Assembly (NCBI RefSeq): GCF_030403435.1
Contig: NZ_JAUEPH010000006.1
Location: 62,001-126,000, forward strand
Direction of reading: 5' to 3'
Length of the DNA stretch: 64,000 nt
Source of the DNA: Algoriphagus sediminis
Lineage (GTDB): Bacteria; Bacteroidota; Bacteroidia; Cytophagales; Cyclobacteriaceae
Shown here: positions 17,017 to 25,731 of the stretch, piece after piece
How the letters are laid out: every line of letters starts with the position of its first letter
Numbering within the stretch: the first letter of the stretch is position 1
Made by a program: the position numbers and the translations under genes
The notes under the pieces: model-generated
Told to the model about the DNA's origin: nothing
Seen by the model: only the letters and a program-made list of their open reading frames with translations
Database searches by the model: none

Positions 17017-18462
17017 TTATTTACTCCAATTACCGTCGATCTGTCTTAAAATCCCAAGAGGATTTTCATCCTGAAGTTCTTTTGGTAGCAAGGCGGAAGG
17101 CATATCCTGAAAAGCTACAGGGCGCGCGAAACGCTTGATGGCATACGCCCCAACAGAGGTGCTTCGGGGATCGGTTGTGGCTGGAAAAGGCCCTCCATGC
17201 TGCATTGCATAACCCACTTCCACTCCGGTTGGAACACCGGTAAATAGAAGTCTTCCACACTTTTCCTGTAACAAAGAAATGAGTTCTCTTTGAGCTTTTA
17301 ATTCATCTCCATCACCCCAAAGTGTGATGGTTAGTTGTCCTTTTAGCTTGAGAGCCACATCCTTCAACTCTGAAGGATCATCATATAGCACCATAAGTCC
17401 AAAGGCTCCAAATACCTCTTCCTGAAAAGTATCGTCACTTAACCAATCTTTGACTGAGATTTTAGCAATAGCAGGATGGGTCTTTAAATCGGTTTTAGCT
17501 TCCGGAGATTTAATCCAATTCAGTTCGGAACGCAAGGCCAGTTCATTTACAGATTTGTCATAAGATTCTGCAATCCCACCATGCAGCATAGGAGCGGCAG
17601 AAACTTTTTCAACTGCTGTTTTGACCCCATTAGAGAAGCCTTCGGCCAGTCCCGATGGAACGAAGATCAAACCAGGGTTAGTACAGAATTGGCCTACTCC
17701 GAGAGTTAAAGAAGCCACATAATTTTCGGCCAAGGGCACCAGTTCACTTTTAAGCCTTCCGGCAAAAGCAAAAATTGGATTAACTGAACCCATTTCTGCA
17801 TACACAGGAATAGGCTCCGCTCTATCACTCGCGATATTGAAAAGAGACTTCCCGGAATGGAAAGAACCAGTAAAGCCTACAGCTTTTGCCAATGGATGCT
17901 TCACTAAATCCTGTCCCATTTTAACACCACCTTCCACATGAGTGAATACTCCAGAAGGAAGTCCTGATTTTTCAACAGCTTGGGAAATACACTGTCCTAC
18001 AAACTTAGAGGTATCTGGATGTCCCGGATGTCCTTTGTAAATAACAGGACAGCCTGCGGCCAAAGCCGAAGCTGTGTCTCCCCCTGCAGTAGAAAAAGCT
18101 AATGGAAAGTTGCTTGCCCCGAAAACAACTACTGGGCCAAGAGGAACAAGCATTCTTCGAATATCCGCTTTTGGAAGCGGGGTCCTTTTGGGGTCAGCAG
18201 GATCGATGGTAGCTTCTACCCAGCTTCCTTCTCTAACGATTTTTGCAAAGAGCTTTAGTTGTCCTGTGGTCCGGCCTAATTCTCCATTGATTCGTCCCTC
18301 TGGTAGATTGGATTCCCGCGAAGCCATCAGTACAATCGCACTTCGATTCCCTTCAAGGGTTTCTGCAATTGATTCCAGAAAATCAGCCTTTTTAGCAGGA
18401 GGTAAATTTTTATAGGTTAAAAATGCTTCTTGTGCGGATTCAAAAATTGGGTTAATGTCCAT
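17017..18462 (-). CDS. 2,5-Dioxovalerate (alpha-ketoglutarate semialdehyde) dehydrogenase
   Basis: The 481-residue aldehyde dehydrogenase has FGASNFPLAFSTAGGDT near residue 114, a YKGHPGHP cofactor contact, Glu223 in YAEMGSVNP and catalytic Cys260 in GQFCTNPG. The variant around these motifs (GASNFP, AGGDTASALAAGCPV) is that of the NADP-preferring ketoglutarate semialdehyde group and not of standard ALDHs. It should carry out the last step of hydroxyproline breakdown, giving 2-oxoglutarate. It lies 32 bases downstream of the deaminase gene. Confidence 0.9.
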   Translation of the reverse strand: MDINPIFESAQEAFLTYKNLPPAKKADFLESIAETLEGNRSAIVLMASRESNLPEGRINGELGRTTGQLKLFAKIVREGSWVEATIDPADPKRTPLPKADIRRMLVPLGPVVVFGASNFPLAFSTAGGDTASALAAGCPVIYKGHPGHPDTSKFVGQCISQAVEKSGLPSGVFTHVEGGVKMGQDLVKHPLAKAVGFTGSFHSGKSLFNIASDRAEPIPVYAEMGSVNPIFAFAGRLKSELVPLAENYVASLTLGVGQFCTNPGLIFVPSGLAEGFSNGVKTAVEKVSAAPMLHGGIAESYDKSVNELALRSELNWIKSPEAKTDLKTHPAIAKISVKDWLSDDTFQEEVFGAFGLMVLYDDPSELKDVALKLKGQLTITLWGDGDELKAQRELISLLQEKCGRLLFTGVPTGVEVGYAMQHGGPFPATTDPRSTSVGAYAIKRFARPVAFQDMPSALLPKELQDENPLGILRQIDGNWSK

Positions 18463-18494
18463 GATTACTGATTCTTTAAAGGTCTTTTTCTTTC

Positions 18495-19385
18495 TTACAA
18501 TTTAGGCCTTTTGGAAATGCCATCGGTAATGACTCTTTCTATTCTTTCTCTTTCTTCTCCTATCAAAGCTAAACGAGGAGCCCTTACGTGCTCGCTACCC
18601 ACGCCACAGTGATGTTCAGCAAGTTTGATGTATTGTACAAGTTTGGGATGAATGTCCAATTCTAAAAGAGGAAGAAACCATCTGTAGATTTTTTTGGCTT
18701 CCTCGATTTTTCCTTCCTGAACAAGATTGAAAATGGTCACAGTTTCTTTAGGAAAGGCACATACTAACCCTGCCACCCATCCACAAGAACCCATCAGAAG
18801 TTCCTCCATAGCCAAGGTATCTACCCCGCAAAGAATCTTATAACGATCCCCAAATCGATTAATCATTCGGGTCACGTTTGAAATGTCCCTCGTCGATTCC
18901 TTGATTGCCTGAATATTTTCACACTCGGCTAATTCCTCAAACATCTCCACCGTGACTAAGGTCTTATAATCGATCGGATTGTTATAAATCATGATGGGAA
19001 GCGAGGTAGCATTCGCTACGGTCTTAAAATATGTGACTACCTCTCTTGCATCTGCCGCATAGCGCATGGGAGGAAGAATCATCAACCCAGAAGCTCCTAA
19101 CTCCTCTGCTTTTGCAGCCCAGAACAAAGCTTCTTGCGTAGCTCCCTCTGCGATATTCAGAATCACAGGAACTTTCCCATTCACATGCTTCACGGTTTCT
19201 CTAGTCAGAGTAATTTTTTCTTCGGTGGTCAAAGCTGAGCTTTCGCCCAATGTCCCGCCAAGAATAATTCCATGAACCCCTGAGTCTAACTGGAAATCAA
19301 GGTTCTTGAAAAATAAATCCATATCTAAACTTCCGTCCGGGTGAAATTTGGTGGTCACCGCAGGAAAAACGCCATACCAGTTCAT
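18495..19385 (-). CDS. DapA-family aldolase, probable 1-pyrroline-4-hydroxy-2-carboxylate deaminase
   Basis: The 296-residue TIM-barrel protein has GGTLGESSALT near residue 43, Tyr134 in YNNP and the Schiff-base Lys162 in QAIKEST. It is a DapA homologue. In hydroxyproline clusters this family member converts pyrroline-4-hydroxy-2-carboxylate to ketoglutarate semialdehyde and ammonia; the adjoining dehydrogenase for that product supports the assignment. It is the first gene of the minus-strand run and is divergent from the AraC regulator. Confidence 0.86.
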   Translation of the reverse strand: MNWYGVFPAVTTKFHPDGSLDMDLFFKNLDFQLDSGVHGIILGGTLGESSALTTEEKITLTRETVKHVNGKVPVILNIAEGATQEALFWAAKAEELGASGLMILPPMRYAADAREVVTYFKTVANATSLPIMIYNNPIDYKTLVTVEMFEELAECENIQAIKESTRDISNVTRMINRFGDRYKILCGVDTLAMEELLMGSCGWVAGLVCAFPKETVTIFNLVQEGKIEEAKKIYRWFLPLLELDIHPKLVQYIKLAEHHCGVGSEHVRAPRLALIGEERERIERVITDGISKRPKL

Positions 19386-19397
19386 AGTTTTTTATTT

Positions 19398-19405
19398 CAA
19401 AGGTA
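19398..19405 (-). promoter_or_regulatory. Possible -7 element (TAnnTTTG type) for the hydroxyproline genes
   Basis: The minus strand reads TACCTTTG 12 bases before the deaminase start, matching the Bacteroidota -7 consensus TAnnTTTG. No TTG was seen at the expected -33 distance, and the leader would be very short. An AT-rich 12-base palindrome TATATTGATATA (19455-19466 approximately) in the same divergent region could be an AraC-type site. Both are weak by themselves. Confidence 0.3.
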
Positions 19406-19501
19406 GGATCAGGGAATGTAACTTTCGTTCACAGGATTAGTAAAAAAGTATATTATATTGATATATTTTTCTTTCGATTAGCCAGTTAATTGTCAAAATA
19501 G

Positions 19502-20386
19502 GTGAATAATAAAACCCTAATAAAAGTTGTTCCATTTCAAATCCCAAAATCAGATAAGGAGTTTATCAGATTTCAGGAGGATGAGGGGGCTCATTTTTAC
19601 GATAGATTACATCAACATCCCGAAATTCAACTAACCCTGATTCGAAAAGGCCATGGTCAGTTTCTTAGTAGGGGGTATGTGGGACGTTTTAAGCAAGGCG
19701 ATGTATTTCTTCTGGGAGAGAATGTTCCACATGTTTTTCGTAGCGACCCTGAATTCTTTGAGCCAAGCACTAAATTGATCTCCCATGGAATCAGTATTTT
19801 TTTTGATTTGGCAGCCCTAAAAACTACTATTCAGGAAGTGGAGGATTTGAAGAGCATGATAGAGCTTCATCGTTTTGCAGGAAAAAGTTTTCAGATAGCA
19901 GGTGGGGATAAATATTCACTTTCTGGGAAAATCAATCAATTCAAATCTTTTAAGGGTCTGAGGAGGATGTCTGCCGGCTTAGAAATTTTAGATGATATTA
20001 TTTCAGATAAAACTGAGTTGGTACCACTGGGTTTGGATGAGTTTTCTGCACAGCTTTCTGAAAAGGATGGACAAAGAATGAATTTGGTAATTCAATACAT
20101 TCTCGAAAACCAGTTTTCACCCATTTCTTTGGATGAGGTTGCAAACATAGCCAATCTAAGTAAGGAGGCATTTTGTCGCTTTTTTAAGGAAAGAACGCGA
20201 ATGACTTTTACCCAGTACCTAAATCAGTTAAGAGTAATGGAAGCAAAAAAGCTGTTAGAAAATCCGAATTTGGGAGTAACTCAAATTGCCTTTCAGGTGG
20301 GCTATGAAAATGTCTCCTATTTCCATCGCATGTTTAAAAAATTTACGGGCTATACTCCAAACAAATGGAGAAGGGTTTCTTCTTGA
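19502..20386 (+). CDS. AraC family transcriptional regulator of the hydroxyproline cluster
   Basis: The 294-residue product begins at a GTG. The N-terminal cupin-like part has the HQHPEIQLTLI and GDVFLLGENVPHVF segments of sensing domains. The C-terminal 100 residues hold the two AraC helix-turn-helix motifs, ending VGYENVSYFHRMFKKFTGYTPNKWR. It is divergent from the deaminase gene across 116 bases, the usual position of a local activator. Activation by hydroxyproline or an intermediate is inference. Confidence 0.86.
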   Translation: MNNKTLIKVVPFQIPKSDKEFIRFQEDEGAHFYDRLHQHPEIQLTLIRKGHGQFLSRGYVGRFKQGDVFLLGENVPHVFRSDPEFFEPSTKLISHGISIFFDLAALKTTIQEVEDLKSMIELHRFAGKSFQIAGGDKYSLSGKINQFKSFKGLRRMSAGLEILDDIISDKTELVPLGLDEFSAQLSEKDGQRMNLVIQYILENQFSPISLDEVANIANLSKEAFCRFFKERTRMTFTQYLNQLRVMEAKKLLENPNLGVTQIAFQVGYENVSYFHRMFKKFTGYTPNKWRRVSS

Positions 20387-20412
20387 ATATTTTTTTAAGC
20401 ACCCAAAAAACA

Positions 20413-20438
20413 AAAGGCGTGGAATTTTCCACGCCTTT
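20413..20438. terminator. Bidirectional hairpin terminator
   Basis: A 12-base-pair perfect stem (AAAGGCGTGGAA / TTCCACGCCTTT) with a two-base tip lies between the 3' end of the + strand AraC gene and the 3' end of the minus-strand GIN-domain gene. A- and T-rich flanks on both sides suit termination in both directions. Confidence 0.85.
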
Positions 20439-20464
20439 GTTGGTTTATTCTTAAGGTTATCAAA

Positions 20465-21118
20465 TTAGTTTTCATTGATGACTTTGGCAGCATCTTCTGT
20501 TTTCACATCGATGGATGGAGTTCCCTTGTATCTGATTTTGGAACCATCGGTAGCTTTGCCATGCAAAAGATTCATAACCGAGATTTCCAATTTAGAGGCA
20601 TCCTGAGAGTTTACATTCACTGTATTTGCAAGGAAATCAAAGCCATAAACTTTGCTTGCATCTGATAGGCCAATGTTCAATATATCAGCATTGCCCATAA
20701 GGGTTAATTTAGAGGCATCCCGCATATCAACTGTCACTTCATCAGAGATGATAAACAGTTCACCATCCACTGCATCATCAAATCGCAATTTCTCTAAATC
20801 AGGAACCTGAATGTCAACGATGAAAGTAGTGCTTCGGTAAGAGCCATTCTTTAAATCAATTTTCAGAGTATTGTCTTCAACTCTGGTGATCAAGTTCTCT
20901 GTTAGGTTGGCATTAGTAGTTACGGAGACTAGCTGAACCGGACCCTGCGAAACATTGACTGTCATATGATCTTCAGCAAGGATGTTTTGGAAGTTGTTTA
21001 GGTCTCTCTCAATTGTCACAAGATCGTTTGATCCTCTGTAGTCTTCTGTGAGATCGCAACTTGCTAAAAGAACAAGGCTAAATAGAATTAAGCTATTTTT
21101 TGTGATGTAGTTTTTCAT
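20465..21118 (-). CDS. Lipoprotein with GIN-type head domain (DUF2807)
   Basis: The 217-residue product has a lipobox LLASC (Cys21), then a beta-solenoid-like series of short strands with repeated D-A-S-K-L and D-A-(S/A)-K segments spaced about 20-23 residues, typical of DUF2807 (putative auto-transporter adhesin head, GIN domain). Such lipoproteins are common in Bacteroidota and of unknown function. It lies 29 bases after the 16-residue-repeat protein and is the last gene of the sigma/FecR run, so it may belong to that regulon. Confidence 0.82.
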   Translation of the reverse strand: MKNYITKNSLILFSLVLLASCDLTEDYRGSNDLVTIERDLNNFQNILAEDHMTVNVSQGPVQLVSVTTNANLTENLITRVEDNTLKIDLKNGSYRSTTFIVDIQVPDLEKLRFDDAVDGELFIISDEVTVDMRDASKLTLMGNADILNIGLSDASKVYGFDFLANTVNVNSQDASKLEISVMNLLHGKATDGSKIRYKGTPSIDVKTEDAAKVINEN

Positions 21119-21147
21119 AGTTTTTGGATTTTAGTTTGTTTTAATTT

Positions 21148-22287
21148 TTAAAAGAATCGAACGCCTGCTCGCATTCCGTACCAGAGCTGGCCTCCGATTT
21201 TTCCATTATCATAAGTGCGCTCGTATTGGATTTTTGGGTCTCCATATGCGAAAAGCGCAGGATGGTTTTCATAGTTAGTTTCGAACACCCGATAGTTAAG
21301 GGTTGGTCCTCCGAACACGGCTATTTTTGGGGTGATTTGGTATTCAAAGCCTAAATAAAACTTGTTAATTAAGTTCACTGCAAAGAGTTCGCCTTTCGTA
21401 ACTTGCTCCGTGGTAGCCTCGATATTCAGGTAGGTTTTTTTACCTAATCTTGGTGCAGTTCCGATACCGTAGCCAAAAGACCAGGTCACTTTTTCATCAA
21501 TTTCGGGTCGAATACCGGCGATTAGAATATTGTAAAATGGCCTTACTCCTGTCCTCCATGAAAGATTGAGAGGCATTACTTCATTGGTACTTAATTCCAG
21601 AGTATGATAGCCTGATCTTACAATGCTCAGTAAACCAACAGGCACGCCAGAAATGCTATCTGAATAATTGAATAGAGCTACTTGTGCTCCATCCACTTTT
21701 CGTGCGAAATTTAGGACGCCACTTACCTGGGCTCCTTTTACGTCACCGATGGCAAAATTACTGACTCCACTGAGCTGAGTTCCTTCTACACTTCCTACGG
21801 CAAAGTTCATCACCCCTGCTCCTTGAAAACCTTTTACACTCCTTGTGGTGAAATTCAGTACCCCGGCGAGTTGGGCGCCTTCTACGGCTCCGGTAGTGAA
21901 ATTCGTTACTCCGGCGGCCTGAAAGCCATTTACTGAGCCAAGAGTGGAGTTGATTACTCCAGCGAATTGAGCTCCTTCCATCTTGCCATTCACCTGATTA
22001 AATACACCGGCAAACTGGGCATACTTCACATCGCTTCGGTTGATGTTGAATAGTCCTGCCATTTCCAGTTTGTTGGTCCCGGCAGAAAATCCACCAAGAA
22101 TATTAAAGGAGTAGTCATTGATGGTGGCGCCTGAATTGACTCCATTGGTCCCAAGGAACGGGACAAGTGAGATTTGAATGTCCTTGTGGTAGTACACTAT
22201 AGATTTCTCTTCCTTGTCGGTTTGGGCCTGAAGTGGATTGAGGGCAAACAGAAAGACTACAGCAAAGATTCGATTTACATTTTTCAT
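21148..22287 (-). CDS. Surface protein with 16-residue GxQxxGVxNF repeats (LA_2272-like)
   Basis: The 379-residue product has a signal peptide ending LQAQ, a segment LVPFLGTNG, then about nine 16-residue repeats (residues 73-215) of the pattern G-x-Q-x-(A/S)-G-V-x-N-F, and a C-terminal barrel-like half ending in Phe. Such proteins are annotated as LA_2272 family surface repeat proteins; their role is unknown. The whole repeat and C-terminal portion is paralogous to the downstream half of the STN-domain protein encoded just before it. An outer-membrane location is inferred from the signal peptide, the aromatic C-terminus and the strand pattern. Confidence 0.78.
   Translation of the reverse strand: MKNVNRIFAVVFLFALNPLQAQTDKEEKSIVYYHKDIQISLVPFLGTNGVNSGATINDYSFNILGGFSAGTNKLEMAGLFNINRSDVKYAQFAGVFNQVNGKMEGAQFAGVINSTLGSVNGFQAAGVTNFTTGAVEGAQLAGVLNFTTRSVKGFQGAGVMNFAVGSVEGTQLSGVSNFAIGDVKGAQVSGVLNFARKVDGAQVALFNYSDSISGVPVGLLSIVRSGYHTLELSTNEVMPLNLSWRTGVRPFYNILIAGIRPEIDEKVTWSFGYGIGTAPRLGKKTYLNIEATTEQVTKGELFAVNLINKFYLGFEYQITPKIAVFGGPTLNYRVFETNYENHPALFAYGDPKIQYERTYDNGKIGGQLWYGMRAGVRFF
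21643..22071 (-). repeat. Array of about nine 16-residue coding repeats
   Basis: Within the surface protein at 21148-22287, residues 73-215 repeat with a period of 16 amino acids (48 bases). Examples of single units are GAQFAGVINSTLGSVN, GFQAAGVTNFTTGAVE and GAQLAGVLNFTTRSVK. The last units are 15 residues and degenerate. The regular G-x-Q and N-F spacing suggests stacked beta-hairpins or a solenoid. Confidence 0.85.
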
Positions 22288-22387
22288 TGGTCTAGGTTTG
22301 TTTCGCTTTTATGACAGGCGAACAAGACCTTACCCCTATGCAGGATTCAAAAAAATTTTAAAAAAGTTTGAAAACCTTCCTAATTCT

Positions 22388-24040
22388 TTAAAAAAAGCGA
22401 ATTCCAGCCCGAAAACCCCACCAAAGTTCTTGTCCCAGATTTTGACTTTCAAAGGTATTTCGGCCAAATACCCTTGGGGTGAAGTAAGCAAAGGTCTCTG
22501 GATGATCATCGTAACTAGTGTCAAAAATCCGAATGTTAAAAGAGGGACCTGCATAAAGTGCTACTCCCTTTGCCAACTGATAATCCAATCCCAAATAAGC
22601 CCTACTGATCAGGTTGGTGGCAAGAACATTCCCCTTATTCATTTGAGAAGTGTTGAGTTCAAAATTTAAATACAGCTTTTTTCCTAGCCTGGGTGAAGTA
22701 CCTATTCCATATCCAAAAGACCATGTAACCGAATCGGCCTGCTCCGGTCTTATTCCGGCTGAAAGTATATTATAGAAAGCACGGGTTCCTGTCCTTAATG
22801 CGATATTGGTAGGGTAGATTTCATCAGCTCCTATTTCGACGGTATGGTATCCTTTTCTGACAAAGCTCAATAAGCCAATCGAAGCTCCTTTTACGCTATC
22901 GGCATAATTAAACAGGCCAAATTGAAATCCATTCACGGCTCCTCCGGCGATATTTCCTAGGATTGCAGCCTGCACACCTTCCACATTTCTGTGAGTATAA
23001 TTGATTAGGGCTGAACCCTGAAAACCCTGAGTATTTCCTCCAGAAATGTTCAGCAAGGGAGAGGCCTGAACACCCTTGACATCTCGAAGATTAAAATTAA
23101 TGATCCCAGCTCCTTGAAAACCTGAAAGTGAATCAAGGTTTACATTAGCTAGTCCGGCAAACTGCGCTCCGCGTACATCACCACCCACCTGATTAAAGAG
23201 GCCAGCCAATTGCAAGCCACTTACCTCTCCACGATCTAGGTTGAAAAGCCCTCCGATTTCAAATTTGTTGGTTCCTGCTGAATAGCCCCCAAGCAGATTC
23301 ACTGAGTAATCGTTAACCACATTTCCGGATAACTTGCTATTCGTTCCGACGAATGGGAGTATGGAAAATTGGAATTTTCGAGATAGGGTGTCCCGCACAT
23401 TTTTACTGTTTCTGACCCCGATAGATTCCTTTGCCCACTGCAGGAAATCCTTCATGGGTTTGGTCAGCGTTTCGGCAGTTTCCTTTGTTAGAAATACCCG
23501 TGAAAAGGAGGATCTTTTTTGGTCCACCAGAAGGGTGTCTGAATACCTTTCCTGATTGATAATTAATTCGAAATTTTCACTCGGATTTTTCACTTCAATT
23601 TCAAAAAATCCAAATTCGTCCGTGGTAGAAGACTTAAGGGTGATTGGGTCATAGACGGTAGCGTTTCGAATTCTTTCACCGGAGTTTTCGTCTACCAGGT
23701 ATCCGCTTATAGTAATTTCTTTTTCAGGTGGAGGTGCTGGAGAAATGATGATATAGTTACCTTTCTCCTTGTACTGAATACTTCCCTGAAATACGGCTTC
23801 CAGGATTTCTCTGCACGATTCATTGGTAAATTCGCCTGAAATCCTCTTTTCTATGTCGATGACTGAAGGGCTGTATGAGAAAACTCCCCCCACCTCTTGA
23901 GAAAGTCTGTTAAGGAAATCATCCAGGCGCTCGTTTTCCACCTTTAGCGTGATCTCTTTGTCCAGCAGCCTATTTTCTTCAGCCCTGAGGGCAAAGCTAA
24001 AAAGCAGGCTGAGAGCCAAAAAAAGCAGGGGTTTTCTCAT
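22388..24040 (-). CDS. STN-domain plus regulatory-like domain fused to a 16-residue-repeat surface protein
   Basis: The 550-residue product has a signal peptide (1-20), an STN (secretin/TonB short N-terminal) domain at about 28-100, a carboxypeptidase-regulatory-like Ig domain at about 108-185 starting ISGYLVDENSGE, a linker, LPFVGTNS, eight 16-residue repeats (259-386) and a barrel-like C-terminal half ending in Phe-Phe. STN domains normally belong to TonB-dependent transducers that signal to FecR. Here the domain is joined to an LA_2272-like protein. It follows fecR by ten bases. Confidence 0.82.
   Translation of the reverse strand: MRKPLLFLALSLLFSFALRAEENRLLDKEITLKVENERLDDFLNRLSQEVGGVFSYSPSVIDIEKRISGEFTNESCREILEAVFQGSIQYKEKGNYIIISPAPPPEKEITISGYLVDENSGERIRNATVYDPITLKSSTTDEFGFFEIEVKNPSENFELIINQERYSDTLLVDQKRSSFSRVFLTKETAETLTKPMKDFLQWAKESIGVRNSKNVRDTLSRKFQFSILPFVGTNSKLSGNVVNDYSVNLLGGYSAGTNKFEIGGLFNLDRGEVSGLQLAGLFNQVGGDVRGAQFAGLANVNLDSLSGFQGAGIINFNLRDVKGVQASPLLNISGGNTQGFQGSALINYTHRNVEGVQAAILGNIAGGAVNGFQFGLFNYADSVKGASIGLLSFVRKGYHTVEIGADEIYPTNIALRTGTRAFYNILSAGIRPEQADSVTWSFGYGIGTSPRLGKKLYLNFELNTSQMNKGNVLATNLISRAYLGLDYQLAKGVALYAGPSFNIRIFDTSYDDHPETFAYFTPRVFGRNTFESQNLGQELWWGFRAGIRFF
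22883..23266 (-). repeat. Array of eight 16-residue coding repeats in the STN fusion protein
   Basis: Residues 259-386 repeat every 16 amino acids, with units such as GLQLAGLFNQVGGDVR, GAQFAGLANVNLDSLS and GFQGAGIINFNLRDVK. The units match those of the neighbouring surface protein (21643-22071) in period and in the G-x-Q and N positions, so the two arrays share an origin. Confidence 0.85.
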
Positions 24041-24050
24041 TACTCAATGT

Positions 24051-25025
24051 CTAAAAACAACCATCTCCAGATAGCGTAATGGACTCTTTGGTTTGGTTTA
24101 CTTCGAGTCCCAGAGTTTCGGATATAATGCTGAGGATATCCTCTAATTCCTCATTTTCAAAATTCACAGTTAAGGTGCAGGCTCCTATATCTCCATCCAG
24201 AATTATGGGTATTTGGTACACCTCACTTAGCTGATCAGCAATGGTCTCCAATGTCTGATTTTGATAGGTGAAATTTCGTGATTGGTAAGCAGATACATTC
24301 GGATCTGCAATATCCAACTGAAATTCTCCACTGGATTTATTGAAGGCCCCTTTCTGACCAGCCATGATATTTATGCCTTCCTCATTCTCAAGGTAAATCC
24401 GGACTTCCCCGGATAAGACAGATACTTCCACTTCAGGACTTTCTGGATAGGCTTTTACATTGAATTCAGTTCCAATATCTTCAATGATTAATTCCTCTAC
24501 TTTGACTTGCCAGTTGACCTTTTTATCCTCAGGTATAGATATAAAAGCCTCTCCACTCAGCTCTATAATACCAATGTTCTTTTTCTCATTATAAATCACC
24601 TTGGATTCTGAATCCCGGTTTAAAGCGAGGGTGGTTTGGTCAGGAAGTGTCTGGACTTGGACCTTTGCATCACTGCTAAAGTTGAATTCTTCAGCTGAAT
24701 TGATTTGCTGAAAGAAAAGATAGGAGAGTGCTGCAATCAGAATAAGTCCTGCCGCTATTTTCCATAATCCAATGAATGCAGTTCTACTCCTTGGCTTGGT
24801 TTCGATTCTTTCAGAAACACTTTGCCAGGCTTTATTCGAATCGAATTTTTCATCTACATCTAGTTCGGCACGCTGGAAAATCATCAGGGCATCCGCCACA
24901 TATTTTTCGTTTTCTTCCGATTGGGCACGCCACTCCTCTAGCTGCTGAACTTCAGCATCATTACATTCATCTGTGATGAACTTTGCGATAAGGGTCTCTA
25001 TGTCAAAAGCTTCTTTTTCGCTCAT
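24051..25025 (-). CDS. FecR-type anti-sigma factor
   Basis: The 324-residue product has a short cytoplasmic part (FITDECNDAEVQQLEEW, typical of FecR N-termini), one membrane helix near residues 88-107, a periplasmic FecR domain with VEVSVLSGEVRIY, and a C-terminal DUF4974-like domain. FecR proteins hold or activate an ECF sigma factor and receive a signal from an STN domain in the periplasm. Its ATG overlaps the sigma gene stop in ATGA, and the STN-domain gene follows by ten bases. Confidence 0.93.
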   Translation of the reverse strand: MSEKEAFDIETLIAKFITDECNDAEVQQLEEWRAQSEENEKYVADALMIFQRAELDVDEKFDSNKAWQSVSERIETKPRSRTAFIGLWKIAAGLILIAALSYLFFQQINSAEEFNFSSDAKVQVQTLPDQTTLALNRDSESKVIYNEKKNIGIIELSGEAFISIPEDKKVNWQVKVEELIIEDIGTEFNVKAYPESPEVEVSVLSGEVRIYLENEEGINIMAGQKGAFNKSSGEFQLDIADPNVSAYQSRNFTYQNQTLETIADQLSEVYQIPIILDGDIGACTLTVNFENEELEDILSIISETLGLEVNQTKESITLSGDGCF

Positions 25026-25603
25026 GGATCAAGAAAATTTTCCAATAGAAGTAGAATAAGAGGGAGGTATTCCTTCAGCTCATGGCGCATGATTTTGAGA
25101 GCCTTTCCCATCTGATTTTCCACAGTTTTAACCGAAATGTTCAGCTGAACAGCGATTTCCTTGTATTTCAAATCTTCGAAACGGCTTAGCTTGAAAATTA
25201 GCCGACATTGCTCAGGTAATTTTTCCATGGCCTGCCTGATTTTTTCTTCGAGTTCACCATGAATCGCAATCGAATCTGATGACTGCTCCATTCCCGGGCC
25301 ATCCATTTTCGCCAATTCCTGATGCTGTGATTTTACTTTTTGATGCTGGATTTCATTTAAACAGGAATTTCGAATCATTCTATACAAATAGGCTTTTGCA
25401 GAAGTCTGAATGTCAATCTCCTCCCTTTTTTCCCATATTTTAACAAAGGAGTTTTGAACTACTTCTTCCGCATCCTCCCTGTCCTGCAGGAAGGAGTAGG
25501 CGTATTGGCAGAGGGGTTGATAGAATTCATGAAATAGCATTTCCAGGGCTTTCTGGTCACCAATTTTGATAGAATGAAAAATCTCCTGGTCTAAGTCTTG
25601 CAT
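25022..25603 (-). CDS. ECF RNA polymerase sigma factor (FecI-like)
   Basis: The 193-residue protein has region 2 (YSFLQDREDAEEVVQNSFVK near residue 36) and region 4 (LPEQCRLIFKLSRFEDLKYKE followed by VKTVENQM, read as two adjacent stretches of residues about 130-170). This is the Bacteroidota FecI-like ECF group. It is the first gene of the run sigma-FecR-STN fusion-surface repeat protein-GIN lipoprotein, all on the minus strand. Confidence 0.94.
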   Translation of the reverse strand: MQDLDQEIFHSIKIGDQKALEMLFHEFYQPLCQYAYSFLQDREDAEEVVQNSFVKIWEKREEIDIQTSAKAYLYRMIRNSCLNEIQHQKVKSQHQELAKMDGPGMEQSSDSIAIHGELEEKIRQAMEKLPEQCRLIFKLSRFEDLKYKEIAVQLNISVKTVENQMGKALKIMRHELKEYLPLILLLLENFLDP

Positions 25604-25731
25604 GAGAATGTACTCTTACCGCAAGTTAATAGGAAAGGGGATTTATTAATAAGACAGCTCAAATCCCTGTTACCCCTATCCTGATAAGAAAATGAATTAC
25701 TCTTTTGAAGTTTCGTGGTCTGTTTAGTGGA

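Noticed and set aside
22238-22669. 143-codon + strand open frame across the end of the STN fusion gene
   Set aside because: It covers the 3' end of one minus-strand gene and the start of another, and reads as random sequence.
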